Assembly (NCBI GenBank): GCA_040081715.1
Contig: JBEBFY010000003.1
Coordinates: 124,001 to 188,000 of the forward strand
Reading direction: 5' to 3'
Length of the DNA stretch: 64,000 nucleotides
From: CANKJK01 sp040081715
Lineage (GTDB): Bacteria > Acidobacteriota > Vicinamibacteria > Vicinamibacterales > UBA2999
Below, piece by piece: positions 17,715 to 27,212 of this stretch. Both the position numbers and the translations under genes were made by a program. The notes beneath the pieces were generated by a model. That model was not told the DNA's origin and searched no databases. It saw nothing but the letters and a program-made list of their open reading frames with translations. Position 1 is the stretch's first letter. Each line of letters begins with the position of its first letter.

Positions 17715-18385
17715 GCGGCAGGCCGATCATCGATATCAGTGGACTGTCGAAGCTCTACGCGCGCGGGCTCCCGGCGCTCCGCGAGTTGTCGATGGCGGTC
17801 GAGCGCGGTGAGTTCATCTTCATTACCGGCCCGAGCGGGGCCGGCAAGTCCACGCTGCTGCGCCTGATCCTGCTGCAGGACCGGCCGAGCAACGGGCGCA
17901 TCGTGGTCAACGGGTACGACCTGTCGACGTTGTCGCGGGCTCAGGTGCAGGAGTACCGGCGCGGCATCGGCTTCGTCTTCCAGGATTTCCGTCTGATCCC
18001 GGCCAAGACGGTGCTCGAGAATATCTGCTTCGTGGCCGAAGTGCTCGGCATGACGGAATCGCAGCAGAAGCGCCGCGCGTTCCAGGTATTGAAGTCGGTC
18101 GGGCTGCAGCACCGGATGAGTGCGTATCCCTCTGAACTCTCGGGAGGCGAACAGCAGCGTGTCGCCATTGCCCGCGCGCTGACCTCCGACCCCAGCCTGC
18201 TTCTGGCGGATGAACCGACCGGGAACCTGGACCCCGACCTCGCACTCGAGATCATGAACCTGTTCCGGGAGATCAACGCCGGAGGTACCACCGTGATTGT
18301 CGCAACGCATGACCGCGATCTGATTCGGCTGGTCGGATGCCGGACCCTGCTGCTGGACCAGGGCACGGTCGTCGAGATGGCGTGA
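17711..18385 (+). CDS. ftsE: cell-division ABC ATPase FtsE
   Basis: A 224-residue ATPase that with FtsX couples divisome assembly to peptidoglycan hydrolase activation. Walker A GPSGAGKST near residue 40, signature LSGGEQQRVAIARAL near 140 and Walker B LLADEPTGNLD are intact. It overlaps gatB by four bases and FtsX by GTGA, so all three are co-translated. The following gene being an FtsX homologue distinguishes it from other LolD-like ATPases. Confidence 0.93.
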   Translation: MSGRPIIDISGLSKLYARGLPALRELSMAVERGEFIFITGPSGAGKSTLLRLILLQDRPSNGRIVVNGYDLSTLSRAQVQEYRRGIGFVFQDFRLIPAKTVLENICFVAEVLGMTESQQKRRAFQVLKSVGLQHRMSAYPSELSGGEQQRVAIARALTSDPSLLLADEPTGNLDPDLALEIMNLFREINAGGTTVIVATHDRDLIRLVGCRTLLLDQGTVVEMA

Positions 18386-19269
18386 CCTGGATCACCTTCG
18401 CGTTCCGGGAGGGGCTGGCCAGCATCTGGCGGAGACGGACCTCCAGTCTGCTGGCGATGTCCGCGATCGCCATGGCGGCGCTGGTGCTCTCGTCGCTCCT
18501 CCTGGTGACGTCGAATCTGGAACGCGTGCTGCGCGGCTGGTCGAGCGCCGCAGGGTTCTCCGTCTACCTGACGGACACGGCCAGATCCGACCAGCGCGGG
18601 GCGGTGGAGGCGGCCGTGGACGTCTCGGGGATCGCCCAGCAGCGGGAGTACGTGTCCAAGGTGGACGCGCTCAACCGCTTCAAGCGCGAATACGCGGAAC
18701 TGGAAGCCCTGGCGGCCGCCTTGCAGTCGAATCCCTTCCAGGCCTCCATCGAGGTGCTGGTGAAGACGGAGCGGCAGGGAGGCGCGGATGTCGAGGCGCT
18801 GGTGTCGGCGCTGGCGACGCTCCCGGGAGTGGCGGACGTGCGCTATAACCGCGAGTGGATCAGGCGCGTCACCAACGGCCTCAGCATGGTCAGGCGACTG
18901 GGGCTGCTGATTGGATTGATCATGACGGCAGCCGCCGCGCTGACGGTCGCAGCCGTGATTCGTCTCGCGTTTGACGCACGGCGGGAGGAGATCCGTCTGA
19001 TGTACCTGGTCGGTGCCCCGTACCGGTTCATCCGCGGACCGTTCGTGGTCGAGGGGCTGGTCCAGGGCGGGGCGGGAGCGGCGGTGGCCGTGCTGGTGCT
19101 CGGGGTCGGCTACCGAACGGCGCTCGCCTGGTGGGGGCCGACGCTGGCCTCGCTTGGCGCCGTCGACGTCGCACGCTTCCTGCCCGTGCCGCTGATGGCG
19201 CTTGTCGTACTCGGGGGAGCGGTCGTGGGGTCGGCGTGTGGTTTTGTCGTCTCGCGTCGGACGTCATGA
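18382..19269 (+). CDS. ftsX: cell-division protein FtsX
   Basis: A 295-residue permease-like protein from a GTG overlapping the ftsE stop. Topology is FtsX-like: TM1 near residues 20-42, a periplasmic extracellular domain to about 165, then three TM helices near 170-195, 220-250 and 262-290. It would relay FtsEZ-ring state to periplasmic amidase activators (EnvC/NlpD type). Periplasmic partner genes are not adjacent. Confidence 0.92.
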   Translation: MTWITFAFREGLASIWRRRTSSLLAMSAIAMAALVLSSLLLVTSNLERVLRGWSSAAGFSVYLTDTARSDQRGAVEAAVDVSGIAQQREYVSKVDALNRFKREYAELEALAAALQSNPFQASIEVLVKTERQGGADVEALVSALATLPGVADVRYNREWIRRVTNGLSMVRRLGLLIGLIMTAAAALTVAAVIRLAFDARREEIRLMYLVGAPYRFIRGPFVVEGLVQGGAGAAVAVLVLGVGYRTALAWWGPTLASLGAVDVARFLPVPLMALVVLGGAVVGSACGFVVSRRTS

Positions 19270-19292
19270 TGCCAGCCCGTCCGAGTAAACCG

Positions 19293-19322
19293 TTGACAGC
19301 CAGCGCGCTCGATCGGTAGACT
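19293..19322 (+). promoter_or_regulatory. sigma-70 type promoter for the small gene at 19341
   Basis: TTGACA (19293-19298), 18-base spacer, TAGACT (19317-19322): one of the best sigma-70 matches in the window. The predicted start of transcription near 19329 lies about 12 bases before the ATG at 19341 and 24 bases after ftsX ends. rnr follows in the same transcript. Confidence 0.65.
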
Positions 19323-19340
19323 CGTTTTCAGCATTTGCAC

Positions 19341-19652
19341 ATGGCCGCGCCGAGGATTCGACTCTCGCGCTTCGTGACAGAGCCTCAGAGGAGTGCCAGC
19401 CCGGCACTCCACTCCCTTTCTGATTTCTATCGTGAAGAAGTGCTGAGATGCCAGCGCTGCCTCGATGCGCAGCGTGAGTGCTATTCCGAGCAGGCTATCC
19501 ATGATGTCGAGGAAGCGCTGACCAGAGTCATCTCCAGCCTCGACCACATCTGCACGTCGTCGGATGCCGACGCCGTGATCGGACGCCTGCTCCAGCAGTT
19601 CGGCGTGGCGACCGGGCTCATGAGCTGGTCCGATCCCAAGCAGGTTCACTGA
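19341..19652 (+). CDS. hypothetical protein, 103 residues
   Basis: I do not recognise this protein. It is soluble, helical and contains three cysteines, including a Cys-x2-Cys (RCQRCLD) near residue 36 and a fourth Cys later (HICTSS), which could bind a metal. The chosen ATG at 19341 follows a strong promoter; a TTG two codons upstream is also open. Its stop overlaps the apparent CTG start of rnr, so it may be translationally coupled to RNase R. Confidence 0.65.
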   Translation: MAAPRIRLSRFVTEPQRSASPALHSLSDFYREEVLRCQRCLDAQRECYSEQAIHDVEEALTRVISSLDHICTSSDADAVIGRLLQQFGVATGLMSWSDPKQVH

Positions 19653-21943
19653 CGTCCTCCCCCAACCCTGATCCACTCCTGGCGCAACTGCAGGAGGCCG
19701 CACACCTCCCGGCCACCGCGCGCGAGATCCTGCGCCGCCTCAAGATACCCAAGGCGCAGCACACGGCCGTGAAGCGGCAACTGCGGTCCCTGGTGACCTC
19801 CGGGCAGCTTGTCGAACTGCGCGGGCATCGACTGGGTCTGCCGGAGACGGACGACGCCGTGGCCGGCCGATTCAGCATGCATCCGGGCGGGTTTGGGTTC
19901 GTGACGCCTGATACGGCGGCCGGCCCACGCGGTGACACCGACGTCTTCATTCCGCCTCATGGCATCGGCGACGCCATGCACGGCGACCGCGTGCTGGTGG
20001 ACCCTGAGCGGAGGACCGAGCGGGGATTCGAGGGGCGGATTGTCCGGGTGCTTGCGCGTGGCCAGCACACGCTGGTGGGGAGGTACGAGGAGGACGGACG
20101 CGGCCGGGCGCACGTGGTGCCGTTCGATCCCAGGGTCACGGAGCCTGTCGAGGTGTCGGCCGGACGATCAAGAGGGGCCGCGTCCGGCGAGATGGTCGTC
20201 ATGGCTGTGACCCGCTGGCGGGCGGCGGGGCGGGGAGCGGAAGGTGAGGTGACGCGCGTGCTCGGTCCCGTGGATGCACCAGGGGTTGACACGGACGTCA
20301 TCATTCATAAGTTCGGCCTGCCGGATGCCCATGGTGCCGAGGCGGTGGCCGAAGCCCTGGCACTCGGCCAGGACGTCCGGCCCGCCGACCTCGCCGGGCG
20401 TACGGACTTCCGCTCGACGCCAACGGTCACCATCGACGGCGAGCACGCGAGGGACTTCGACGACGCCATCACGCTGGCGCGGCTGCCGAATGGCCACTAC
20501 TGGCTGGGCGTGCACATCGCCGACGTCGCGCACTATGTGCAGGACGGGACCGCGCTCGACGACGAGGCCTTTGAGCGGGGCACGTCGGTCTACTTCCCCG
20601 AGCGGGCCATTCACATGTTTCCCTCGGAACTCTCCACCGGGCTCTGCAGCCTGCGGCCGGACGTGGACCGCCTCGTGCAGTCGTGCCTCATGGAGGTCGA
20701 TCGGTCCGGCACCGTCGTCCGGTACGAACTGCACGACGGCGTCATCCACAGCGCCGCCCGCATGACGTACACGGCCGTCAACGCCATCCTGACGGACCGG
20801 GACGAGACGGTCATGGAGGCCTACCGTCCCCTCGTGCCGCTGTTCGAGCTGATGCGCGAACTCTTCGAGGTGCTGAACGCCCGCCGGCGGACGCGCGGGG
20901 CGATCGACTTTGACCTCCCCGAAGCAGAAGTGGTGCTGGATGACGACGGCGCGATCGAGGCGATCGTGGCGAGCGAGCGGAACGTCGCGCACCGGCTGAT
21001 CGAGGAGTTCATGCTGCTGGCCAACGAGACGGTGGCGGCGCACCTGGAGCAGCATCAGGTGCCCGCGATGTACCGCGTGCATGAAGCGCCCGACGCGAAG
21101 AAGGTCCTCGACTTCGAGGCCTTCATCACAACCCTCGGCTACAGCCTGGCGGCGACCGGAGCGGACCTGCGGCCGATGCACTTTCAGAAGCTCGTCGAGC
21201 GCATGCGTGGTACGCCCGAGGAGCGCCCGATCGCGGCCCTCATGCTCCGGACCATGCAGAAAGCACGGTACGACGCGGTGCCGCTCGGGCACTTCGGCCT
21301 GGCCACGGCGCACTATGCGCACTTCACGTCGCCGATTCGCCGGTATCCGGACCTCGTCGTGCACCGGATGCTGCGGGCGGGCCGGCACGGCACCCTGACC
21401 GCCGAGCGCATCGAGGAACTGCAGGATGAACTGCCGGATGCGGCCAGGCACCTGTCGGAGCGTGAGCGTCGTGCAGACGAGGCCTCGCGTGAACTCCTCC
21501 AGTGGAAGAAGGTGCGGTTCATGGCCGACAAGGTGGGGGACACCTTTGCTGGCTACATCACCGGTGTCGCGCCGTATGGCCTGTTCGTCGCGCTGGTGGA
21601 GCACTACGTCGAGGGACGCGTGCACGTCTCGAGTCTGGCGGACGACTTCTACCGGTTCCTGGAGGACCACCATGTGCTCCGCGGGGAGCGGACCGGACGC
21701 ATGTTCCGGCTCGGCGATCAGGTGGAGGTGTGCGTGGTGCGCGTGGATGAGGAGCGGCGCCAGATTGACCTGGCGGTCAGCGATATCGTCGAGGCACTGC
21801 GGAAGAAGGGACCGGGCAGAAGTGCCGGCAGGTCAGAGGTGCGGTCAAAACAGGAGCGTCGCAAGGCCCAGCGGCCAGGACGGAATGAACGGAAGGCCAC
21901 GCGAGCCGCAGGTGGGCCGGCCGGCAAGAAACGCCGGCACTAG
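19649..21943 (+). CDS. rnr: ribonuclease R, apparent CTG start
   Basis: A 3'-5' exoribonuclease (RNase II/R family) of 764 residues if started at CTG 19649. From the first standard start (GTG 19769, 724 residues) the protein would lose part of the N-terminal winged-helix domain: the in-frame sequence upstream reads as that domain (ATAREILRRLKIPKAQH joining AVKRQLRSLV). No ATG, GTG or TTG lies in frame between the upstream gene's 3' region and 19769. Cold-shock domain (GGFGFVTPD) follows near residue 75; the RNB active site ARDFDDAI with catalytic Asp lies near 270; the S1 domain near 630-715; then a Lys/Arg-rich tail. CTG overlaps the upstream stop (CTGA). RNase R degrades structured RNA and takes part in ribosome quality control. 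Confidence 0.93.
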   Translation: MTSSPNPDPLLAQLQEAAHLPATAREILRRLKIPKAQHTAVKRQLRSLVTSGQLVELRGHRLGLPETDDAVAGRFSMHPGGFGFVTPDTAAGPRGDTDVFIPPHGIGDAMHGDRVLVDPERRTERGFEGRIVRVLARGQHTLVGRYEEDGRGRAHVVPFDPRVTEPVEVSAGRSRGAASGEMVVMAVTRWRAAGRGAEGEVTRVLGPVDAPGVDTDVIIHKFGLPDAHGAEAVAEALALGQDVRPADLAGRTDFRSTPTVTIDGEHARDFDDAITLARLPNGHYWLGVHIADVAHYVQDGTALDDEAFERGTSVYFPERAIHMFPSELSTGLCSLRPDVDRLVQSCLMEVDRSGTVVRYELHDGVIHSAARMTYTAVNAILTDRDETVMEAYRPLVPLFELMRELFEVLNARRRTRGAIDFDLPEAEVVLDDDGAIEAIVASERNVAHRLIEEFMLLANETVAAHLEQHQVPAMYRVHEAPDAKKVLDFEAFITTLGYSLAATGADLRPMHFQKLVERMRGTPEERPIAALMLRTMQKARYDAVPLGHFGLATAHYAHFTSPIRRYPDLVVHRMLRAGRHGTLTAERIEELQDELPDAARHLSERERRADEASRELLQWKKVRFMADKVGDTFAGYITGVAPYGLFVALVEHYVEGRVHVSSLADDFYRFLEDHHVLRGERTGRMFRLGDQVEVCVVRVDEERRQIDLAVSDIVEALRKKGPGRSAGRSEVRSKQERRKAQRPGRNERKATRAAGGPAGKKRRH

Positions 21944-22095
21944 ACGTCGGACTTGTCGTTGTCCTTCGTGGCGTCCTTGAAGTTCCTGATGCTCTTCCCG
22001 ATCCCGCGCCCGAGTTCCGGCAGCCGGTTGGCGCCGAAAATCAGGATGATAATGACCAAGATAATGACGAGTTCGGGGAGGCCCAGACGGCTCAT
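21940..22095 (-). CDS. tatA: Sec-independent translocase subunit TatA/TatE
   Basis: A 51-residue TatA-family protein: an N-terminal TM helix (ELVIILVIIILIFGANRLPEL), the hinge and an amphipathic helix starting GRGIGKSIRNFKDA, then a short acidic/basic tail. The FG-hinge and LPEL motif are diagnostic. A good ribosome binding sequence (GAAAGG) precedes the ATG. It oligomerises to form the pore that passes folded twin-arginine proteins. It is convergent with rnr and the two stop codons overlap by four bases. tatB and tatC are not in the window, so this is a solitary tatA. Confidence 0.92.
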   Translation of the reverse strand: MSRLGLPELVIILVIIILIFGANRLPELGRGIGKSIRNFKDATKDNDKSDV

Positions 22096-22141
22096 GACAC
22101 ACCTTTCTCTTGAATCACTGGACGAATTCTAGCACCCCACG

Positions 22142-22170
22142 TTGCACTTTCCCGAGGGCTTATCTAGAGT
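22142..22170 (+). promoter_or_regulatory. promoter and strong ribosome binding site for the gene at 22194
   Basis: TTGCAC (22142-22147), 17-base spacer, TAGAGT (22165-22170). Downstream an AGGAGG at 22183-22188 sits 5 bases before the GTG start, which fixes that start. The region lies between divergent tatA and this gene. Confidence 0.55.
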
Positions 22171-22193
22171 AAGCGCCTGACTAGGAGGCGTGC

Positions 22194-22646
22194 GTGATCG
22201 AAGCGGCACTGTTCACTGTTGGCGTGTTCCAGGACGTAGCGTGGGCGGAGAAGGGGCTGCAGGCCTTGCGCGCTCAGGGATTTGGTCCAGAGATCCTGAG
22301 TTTCATGGCGAAGGATTCCCCTGATGCTGCGGCGCTTGGGGAGCGGACCTTCGGCACCGAGGTGCCGACGCTCGAGATTCGCGGGCTGGGCACAGCCCGC
22401 GCCCGTGGACCCATCGTGGACGCTTTGCAGGGCGCTGACCGGGCGCTTGGCTCGAAAGGCGTGGCGGCGACGGCCAACCGCATTGGATTCCAGCCGCATG
22501 ATGGGCGGATCTTTGAGGCGCTGACCGACCGCGGCGGCATTCTGGTGGCGATCCTGAGTGAGGCGCGGGCGGCCGACGCGCTCGCCATTCTGCACTCCTA
22601 CGGCGGCGGCAACGCTGCAATCGGCGCCTGGGGCGGACGCGTCTAG
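22194..22646 (+). CDS. YflT-like general stress domain protein
   Basis: A 150-residue soluble protein with the N-terminal pattern of the GsiB/YflT 'heat-induced stress' fold (VGVFQDVAWAEKGLQALRAQGF), where a short beta strand is followed by a helix for element-wise control, repeated loosely in the second half. Residues 130-148 are Gly/Ala-rich (SYGGGNAAIGAW). Strong SD and its own promoter suggest an independently expressed stress gene. Biochemical function is unknown. Confidence 0.6.
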   Translation: MIEAALFTVGVFQDVAWAEKGLQALRAQGFGPEILSFMAKDSPDAAALGERTFGTEVPTLEIRGLGTARARGPIVDALQGADRALGSKGVAATANRIGFQPHDGRIFEALTDRGGILVAILSEARAADALAILHSYGGGNAAIGAWGGRV

Positions 22647-22725
22647 CGCCCCCTCATCTCTGGTGACGGTTGCGATGCGCCGTCAGCCACGCCCCGGAGA
22701 TGCTGCGAGGGCATCGCACTGGCAA

Positions 22726-22754
22726 TTGCGGGCCCGCAGTACGTCTGCGAGAAT
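22726..22754 (+). promoter_or_regulatory. possible promoter of the TonB gene
   Basis: TTGCGG (22726-22731), 17-base spacer, GAGAAT (22749-22754), ending 21 bases before the tonB ATG. The -10 match is only moderate. The rest of the 129-base gap shows no other signal. Confidence 0.35.
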
Positions 22755-22775
22755 GACGCCAGCTGGTACCGATTC

Positions 22776-23690
22776 ATGACGCCTCTTTCGCAGAACGAGG
22801 ACGCCGCGTCGACTGAACCAGGGCACCTGGCCGTGCACCTGGGATCGATCGTCGGGGTGACGCCCTTCGTCTCCGGTCAGCAGACCACCCGCATGAGCGG
22901 CGCACTGATCGCGTCGGTGGTGGCGCATGTCGCGGGATTTCTTGCCATCCTCCTGATCTCCCGGTTCGCGCCAGAGGCGTCTCCCGATGCGTCCCTGCCG
23001 GAACGTCTCCCGAGCCAGATCGTGTGGCTGGCCGAGCCCGGTCCTGGCGGGGGTGGCGGCGGTGGCGGCAACCGGATGAAGGAGCCACCCCGGAAGGTGG
23101 AACTGCCGGGCAAGGATCAAATCAGCGTTCCGGTGGCCAAGCCTGCGGCTCTTGTGATCGTGGAGAAGCCGCCTGAGAAGGTCGAGAAGCCGGAGGCGGA
23201 ACCGGAGCTGGTCATCCCCGCGAAGGCGATGGCCTCCGGGACGACCACTGCGGTGGGTGCGCTGGAGTCCAACGGCGCGAGCAGTGGCCTCTCACAGGGG
23301 AGTGGCAGCGGCGGCGGCGCCGGCACTGGCACGGGGACGGGCATCGGTTCAGGGAGCGGAAGCGGGCTTGGCGCCGGGTTCGGCGGCGGGACGGGCGGTG
23401 GCGCCTACCAACCCGGCAACGGGGTCCAGGCGCCGAAGCTCCTGAAGCTGGTGCAGCCGCAGTACACCGCCGATGCGATGCGCGCGAAGGTCCAGGGGGT
23501 CGTGGTGCTGGAGTGCATCGTCCTGCCCGACGGCACGGTCAGTGAGGCCAGGGTCAAGCGGTCGCTACCCTTCGGGCTGGATGAGGAAGCGATCAAGGCG
23601 GCGCGCCAGTGGCGGTTTACTCCTGGGACGCGGCAGGGCGAGCCCGTGGCGGTCATCATCAGCATCGAGTTGTCGTTCTCGCTGCGGTAG
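22776..23690 (+). CDS. TonB-family energy transducer with glycine-rich linker
   Basis: A 304-residue protein with a cytoplasmic N-terminus (about 45 residues), one TM helix near residues 46-66 (LIASVVAHVAGFLAILLI), a long periplasmic linker, and a C-terminal TonB domain (about 225-304) containing VQPQYTADAMRAKVQGVVVL and the YP-less core ending RFTPGTRQGEPVAV. It would pass proton-motive energy from ExbBD to outer-membrane receptors. Instead of the usual Pro-Lys/Pro-Glu linker alone, it has a Lys/Glu/Pro part and then roughly 40 residues almost entirely Gly/Ser/Thr. exbB and exbD are absent here. Confidence 0.85.
   Translation: MTPLSQNEDAASTEPGHLAVHLGSIVGVTPFVSGQQTTRMSGALIASVVAHVAGFLAILLISRFAPEASPDASLPERLPSQIVWLAEPGPGGGGGGGGNRMKEPPRKVELPGKDQISVPVAKPAALVIVEKPPEKVEKPEAEPELVIPAKAMASGTTTAVGALESNGASSGLSQGSGSGGGAGTGTGTGIGSGSGSGLGAGFGGGTGGGAYQPGNGVQAPKLLKLVQPQYTADAMRAKVQGVVVLECIVLPDGTVSEARVKRSLPFGLDEEAIKAARQWRFTPGTRQGEPVAVIISIELSFSLR
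23290..23405 (+). repeat. low-complexity glycine-codon tract in the TonB gene
   Basis: A purine-rich run of GGC, AGC, GGG, ACG and GGT codons encoding a Gly/Ser/Thr/Ala linker. It is imperfect short-period repetition inside a coding gene, of the type that can change length by slippage. Confidence 0.7.
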
Positions 23691-23749
23691 CTGGGCACGC
23701 GCGGCGTTCCCTGGGCGGGCAGGGAACAACGGACTGGCAGACAAAGAAG

Positions 23750-23782
23750 AAAGGGCCGGAGGGAATGTCCCACCGGCCCTTT
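23750..23782. terminator. bidirectional terminator hairpin between tonB and groEL
   Basis: A perfect 10-bp inverted repeat: arm AAAGGGCCGG at 23750-23759 and its complement at 23773-23782, loop of 13 bases. Arms begin with A3 and end with T3, so the hairpin has a short T tract on both strands. It lies between the convergent tonB and groEL stop codons. Confidence 0.8.
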
Positions 23783-23821
23783 CGCATTCACTGTCCACGC
23801 CGCGGTGGCGTGGTGGGGACG

Positions 23822-25453
<1,632 letters not shown>

Positions 25454-25468
25454 TGCTCTGGATCTCCC

Positions 25469-25768
25469 TTACTTCTTGGCCTGGATGATCGCGAGCACTT
25501 CGTCCTCGCGCATGATCAGATACTCTTCGCCGTCCATCTTGATTTCCTGGCCGGAGTACTTGCCGAAGAGGATCGTGTCGCCTTCTTTCACGTCGAGGGG
25601 CTGGCGGGTGCCGTCTTCCTTGAACTTGCCGGCGCCGGCGGCGATCACCTTGCCCTGCTGGGGCTTCTCCTTGGCGGTGTCGGGGATGATGATGCCCCCG
25701 ACCTTCTGTTCGCCCTCTTCCTCGAGGCGCTGAACGATGATGCGGTCGTGTAGCGGTCTGACGTTCAT
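25469..25768 (-). CDS. groES: 10-kDa co-chaperonin GroES
   Basis: A 99-residue co-chaperonin that caps GroEL. The N-terminal MNVRPLHDRIIVQRLEE, the mobile loop region (EEGEQKVGGIIIPDTAKEKP) and DTILFGKYSGQEIKMDG are typical. The start is ATG 25768; an upstream in-frame extension runs into the promoter leader and is rejected. The leader between the predicted transcription start near 25854 and the ATG is about 85 bases. Confidence 0.97.
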   Translation of the reverse strand: MNVRPLHDRIIVQRLEEEGEQKVGGIIIPDTAKEKPQQGKVIAAGAGKFKEDGTRQPLDVKEGDTILFGKYSGQEIKMDGEEYLIMREDEVLAIIQAKK

Positions 25769-25860
25769 TTCGGTCGACTCCACTGACTGGTAGGTTGGTG
25801 TTCGGGCCTGGACGGCCCACGGTCTGGACCCGCGGGAACCCGGGCATCCGACCAGCGGCC

Positions 25861-25890
25861 AGTTTAGCACTCTCTGGTGACGAGTGCCAG
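25861..25890 (-). promoter_or_regulatory. groESL promoter overlapped by a CIRCE operator (HrcA site)
   Basis: On the minus strand the promoter is CTGGCA (25890-25885), an 18-base spacer, TAAACT (25866-25861). Over it lies the inverted repeat CTGGCACTC-N9-GAGTGCTAA (25890-25864); the CIRCE consensus is TTAGCACTC-N9-GAGTGCTAA, so one arm is perfect and the other has two changes. HrcA repressor binding here would block the polymerase and release it on heat shock. hrcA itself is not in this window. Confidence 0.88.
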
Positions 25891-25958
25891 CCCACCGGAG
25901 GCGGGCATGAAACGCTGGGCCTGGCGAGGCAGAGCCCGCCAGACCTCGCAGCGGAGTG

Positions 25959-26180
25959 TCAAGACTTGCTGATCAGACGCCGGGGAATCCGGTAGATCTG
26001 CAGCTTCCGGCGGAGGGTGTTCCGATGGATGCCGAGCGTGTCCGCGGCGCGGCCCAGGCTGCCTCCGGCATGGACGAGCGCTTCGATGATGAAGCGTTTC
26101 TCGAACTCGGCGAGGGCATCCTCGTAGCGGATGCCGCGCGCCACCATCTCGACGACCAACCGGTCGAGCTGCTCCTTCAT
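25959..26180 (-). CDS. Fis-type helix-turn-helix protein, 73 residues
   Basis: A tiny DNA-binding protein consisting of little more than the Fis/NtrC C-terminal HTH_8 domain: a helical N-terminal part ending FEKRFIIEALVHAGG and the HTH SLGRAADTLGIHRNTLRRKL. It overlaps the purC stop (ATGA), so it is coupled to purine synthesis expression. Fis homologues are nucleoid/global regulators; stand-alone Fis domains occur widely in Acidobacteriota and Deltaproteobacteria. Target sites are unknown. Confidence 0.85.
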   Translation of the reverse strand: MKEQLDRLVVEMVARGIRYEDALAEFEKRFIIEALVHAGGSLGRAADTLGIHRNTLRRKLQIYRIPRRLISKS

Positions 26181-27085
26181 GCGCTGGCAGAAAGGTCGGA
26201 CCCGGTCAGCCGGCGATAGGCGTCCAGGTACTTCTCGCGGGTCCGCGTCACCACCTCATCCGGCAGGGCGGGGACCGGCGGCTGCTTGTTCCACCGGATC
26301 TGCTCGAGGTAGTCGCGCACGAATTGTTTGTCGAAGCTGGGCTGGGGCCCGCCGGGCGCGTACGCGTCCGCCGGCCAGTATCGAGACGAATCCGGAGTCA
26401 TCACCTCGTCGATCAGCAGTAGCTCGCCGGCGGAGGTCAGGCCGAACTCGAACTTCGTGTCCGCCAGGATGATGCCCCGGGTGGCGGCGTGGGCGACCCC
26501 GTGGGCGTAGAGCGCCAGCGTCAGTCGCCTCAGGCGCTCAACGAGTCCGGCACCCACCAGGCGGCCCGCCTCGACCTCGCTGATGTTGATGTCGTGACCG
26601 CTCGCGGCCTTCGTGGCTGGCGTGAAGATCGGCGCCGGCAGGCGATCCGACTCCCGCAGGCCCGCTGGCAGGGGCACGCCGCAGACCTGACCGGTGGCGA
26701 GGTACTCCTTCCAGCCGGAGCCGGAGAGGTACCCGCGGGCCACGCACTCAATCGGGATGGGCTCGGTCCGGGTGACCAGCATGGTCCGGCCCGCGAGCAG
26801 CGCCCGGTGCGGCGCCACGTCCGGCGGAAATTGGGTCGGGTCAGTGGAAATGAGGTGGTTGGGGCAGATGTGCCCCGTGCGCTCGAACCAGAAGCGCGAG
26901 AGCTGGGTGAGGATGCGTCCCTTGTCCGGGATGCCCGAGCCCAGGACGTAGTCGAAGGCGGAAATGCGGTCGGTCGCCACGATGAGCAGGGCGCCCTCAA
27001 CCTCGTAGACATCGCGAACCTTGCCGCGCCGGAACACAGCGAGGCCGGGAAGGGCGGTGTCGAGCAGGGGAGTGGGTGGAGTCAC
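26177..27085 (-). CDS. purC: phosphoribosylaminoimidazole-succinocarboxamide synthase
   Basis: A 302-residue enzyme ligating aspartate to CAIR in purine synthesis. The ATP-binding N-terminus (RRGKVRDVYEVEGALLIVATDRISAFD, shown in parts) and the SAICAR signature regions (PIPIECVARGYLSGSGW; LADTKFEFGL; DEVMTPDSSRYW) are clear. I chose GTG 27085, which gives a family-like N-terminus; ATG 27130 would add 15 residues. It is followed by the Fis-type gene with an ATGA overlap. Divergent from the membrane protein at 27213. Confidence 0.95.
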   Translation of the reverse strand: MTPPTPLLDTALPGLAVFRRGKVRDVYEVEGALLIVATDRISAFDYVLGSGIPDKGRILTQLSRFWFERTGHICPNHLISTDPTQFPPDVAPHRALLAGRTMLVTRTEPIPIECVARGYLSGSGWKEYLATGQVCGVPLPAGLRESDRLPAPIFTPATKAASGHDINISEVEAGRLVGAGLVERLRRLTLALYAHGVAHAATRGIILADTKFEFGLTSAGELLLIDEVMTPDSSRYWPADAYAPGGPQPSFDKQFVRDYLEQIRWNKQPPVPALPDEVVTRTREKYLDAYRRLTGSDLSASA

Positions 27086-27212
27086 GTGGGCCAAGCGGGA
27101 GGGCTGCGATCTTAACGGCGAGGTGCGCATCCCGCAACCGTACGCCATTGCGACGGTGTTGCCGGGAGATCACCCTGATATATTGTGGGCACTCCTCAGG
27201 AACAGTGCCGCC

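Noticed and set aside
27179..27184. TATATT as a promoter -10 for the flippase-like gene
   Set aside because: No acceptable -35 at 16-18 bases; only mentioned in the gene entry.
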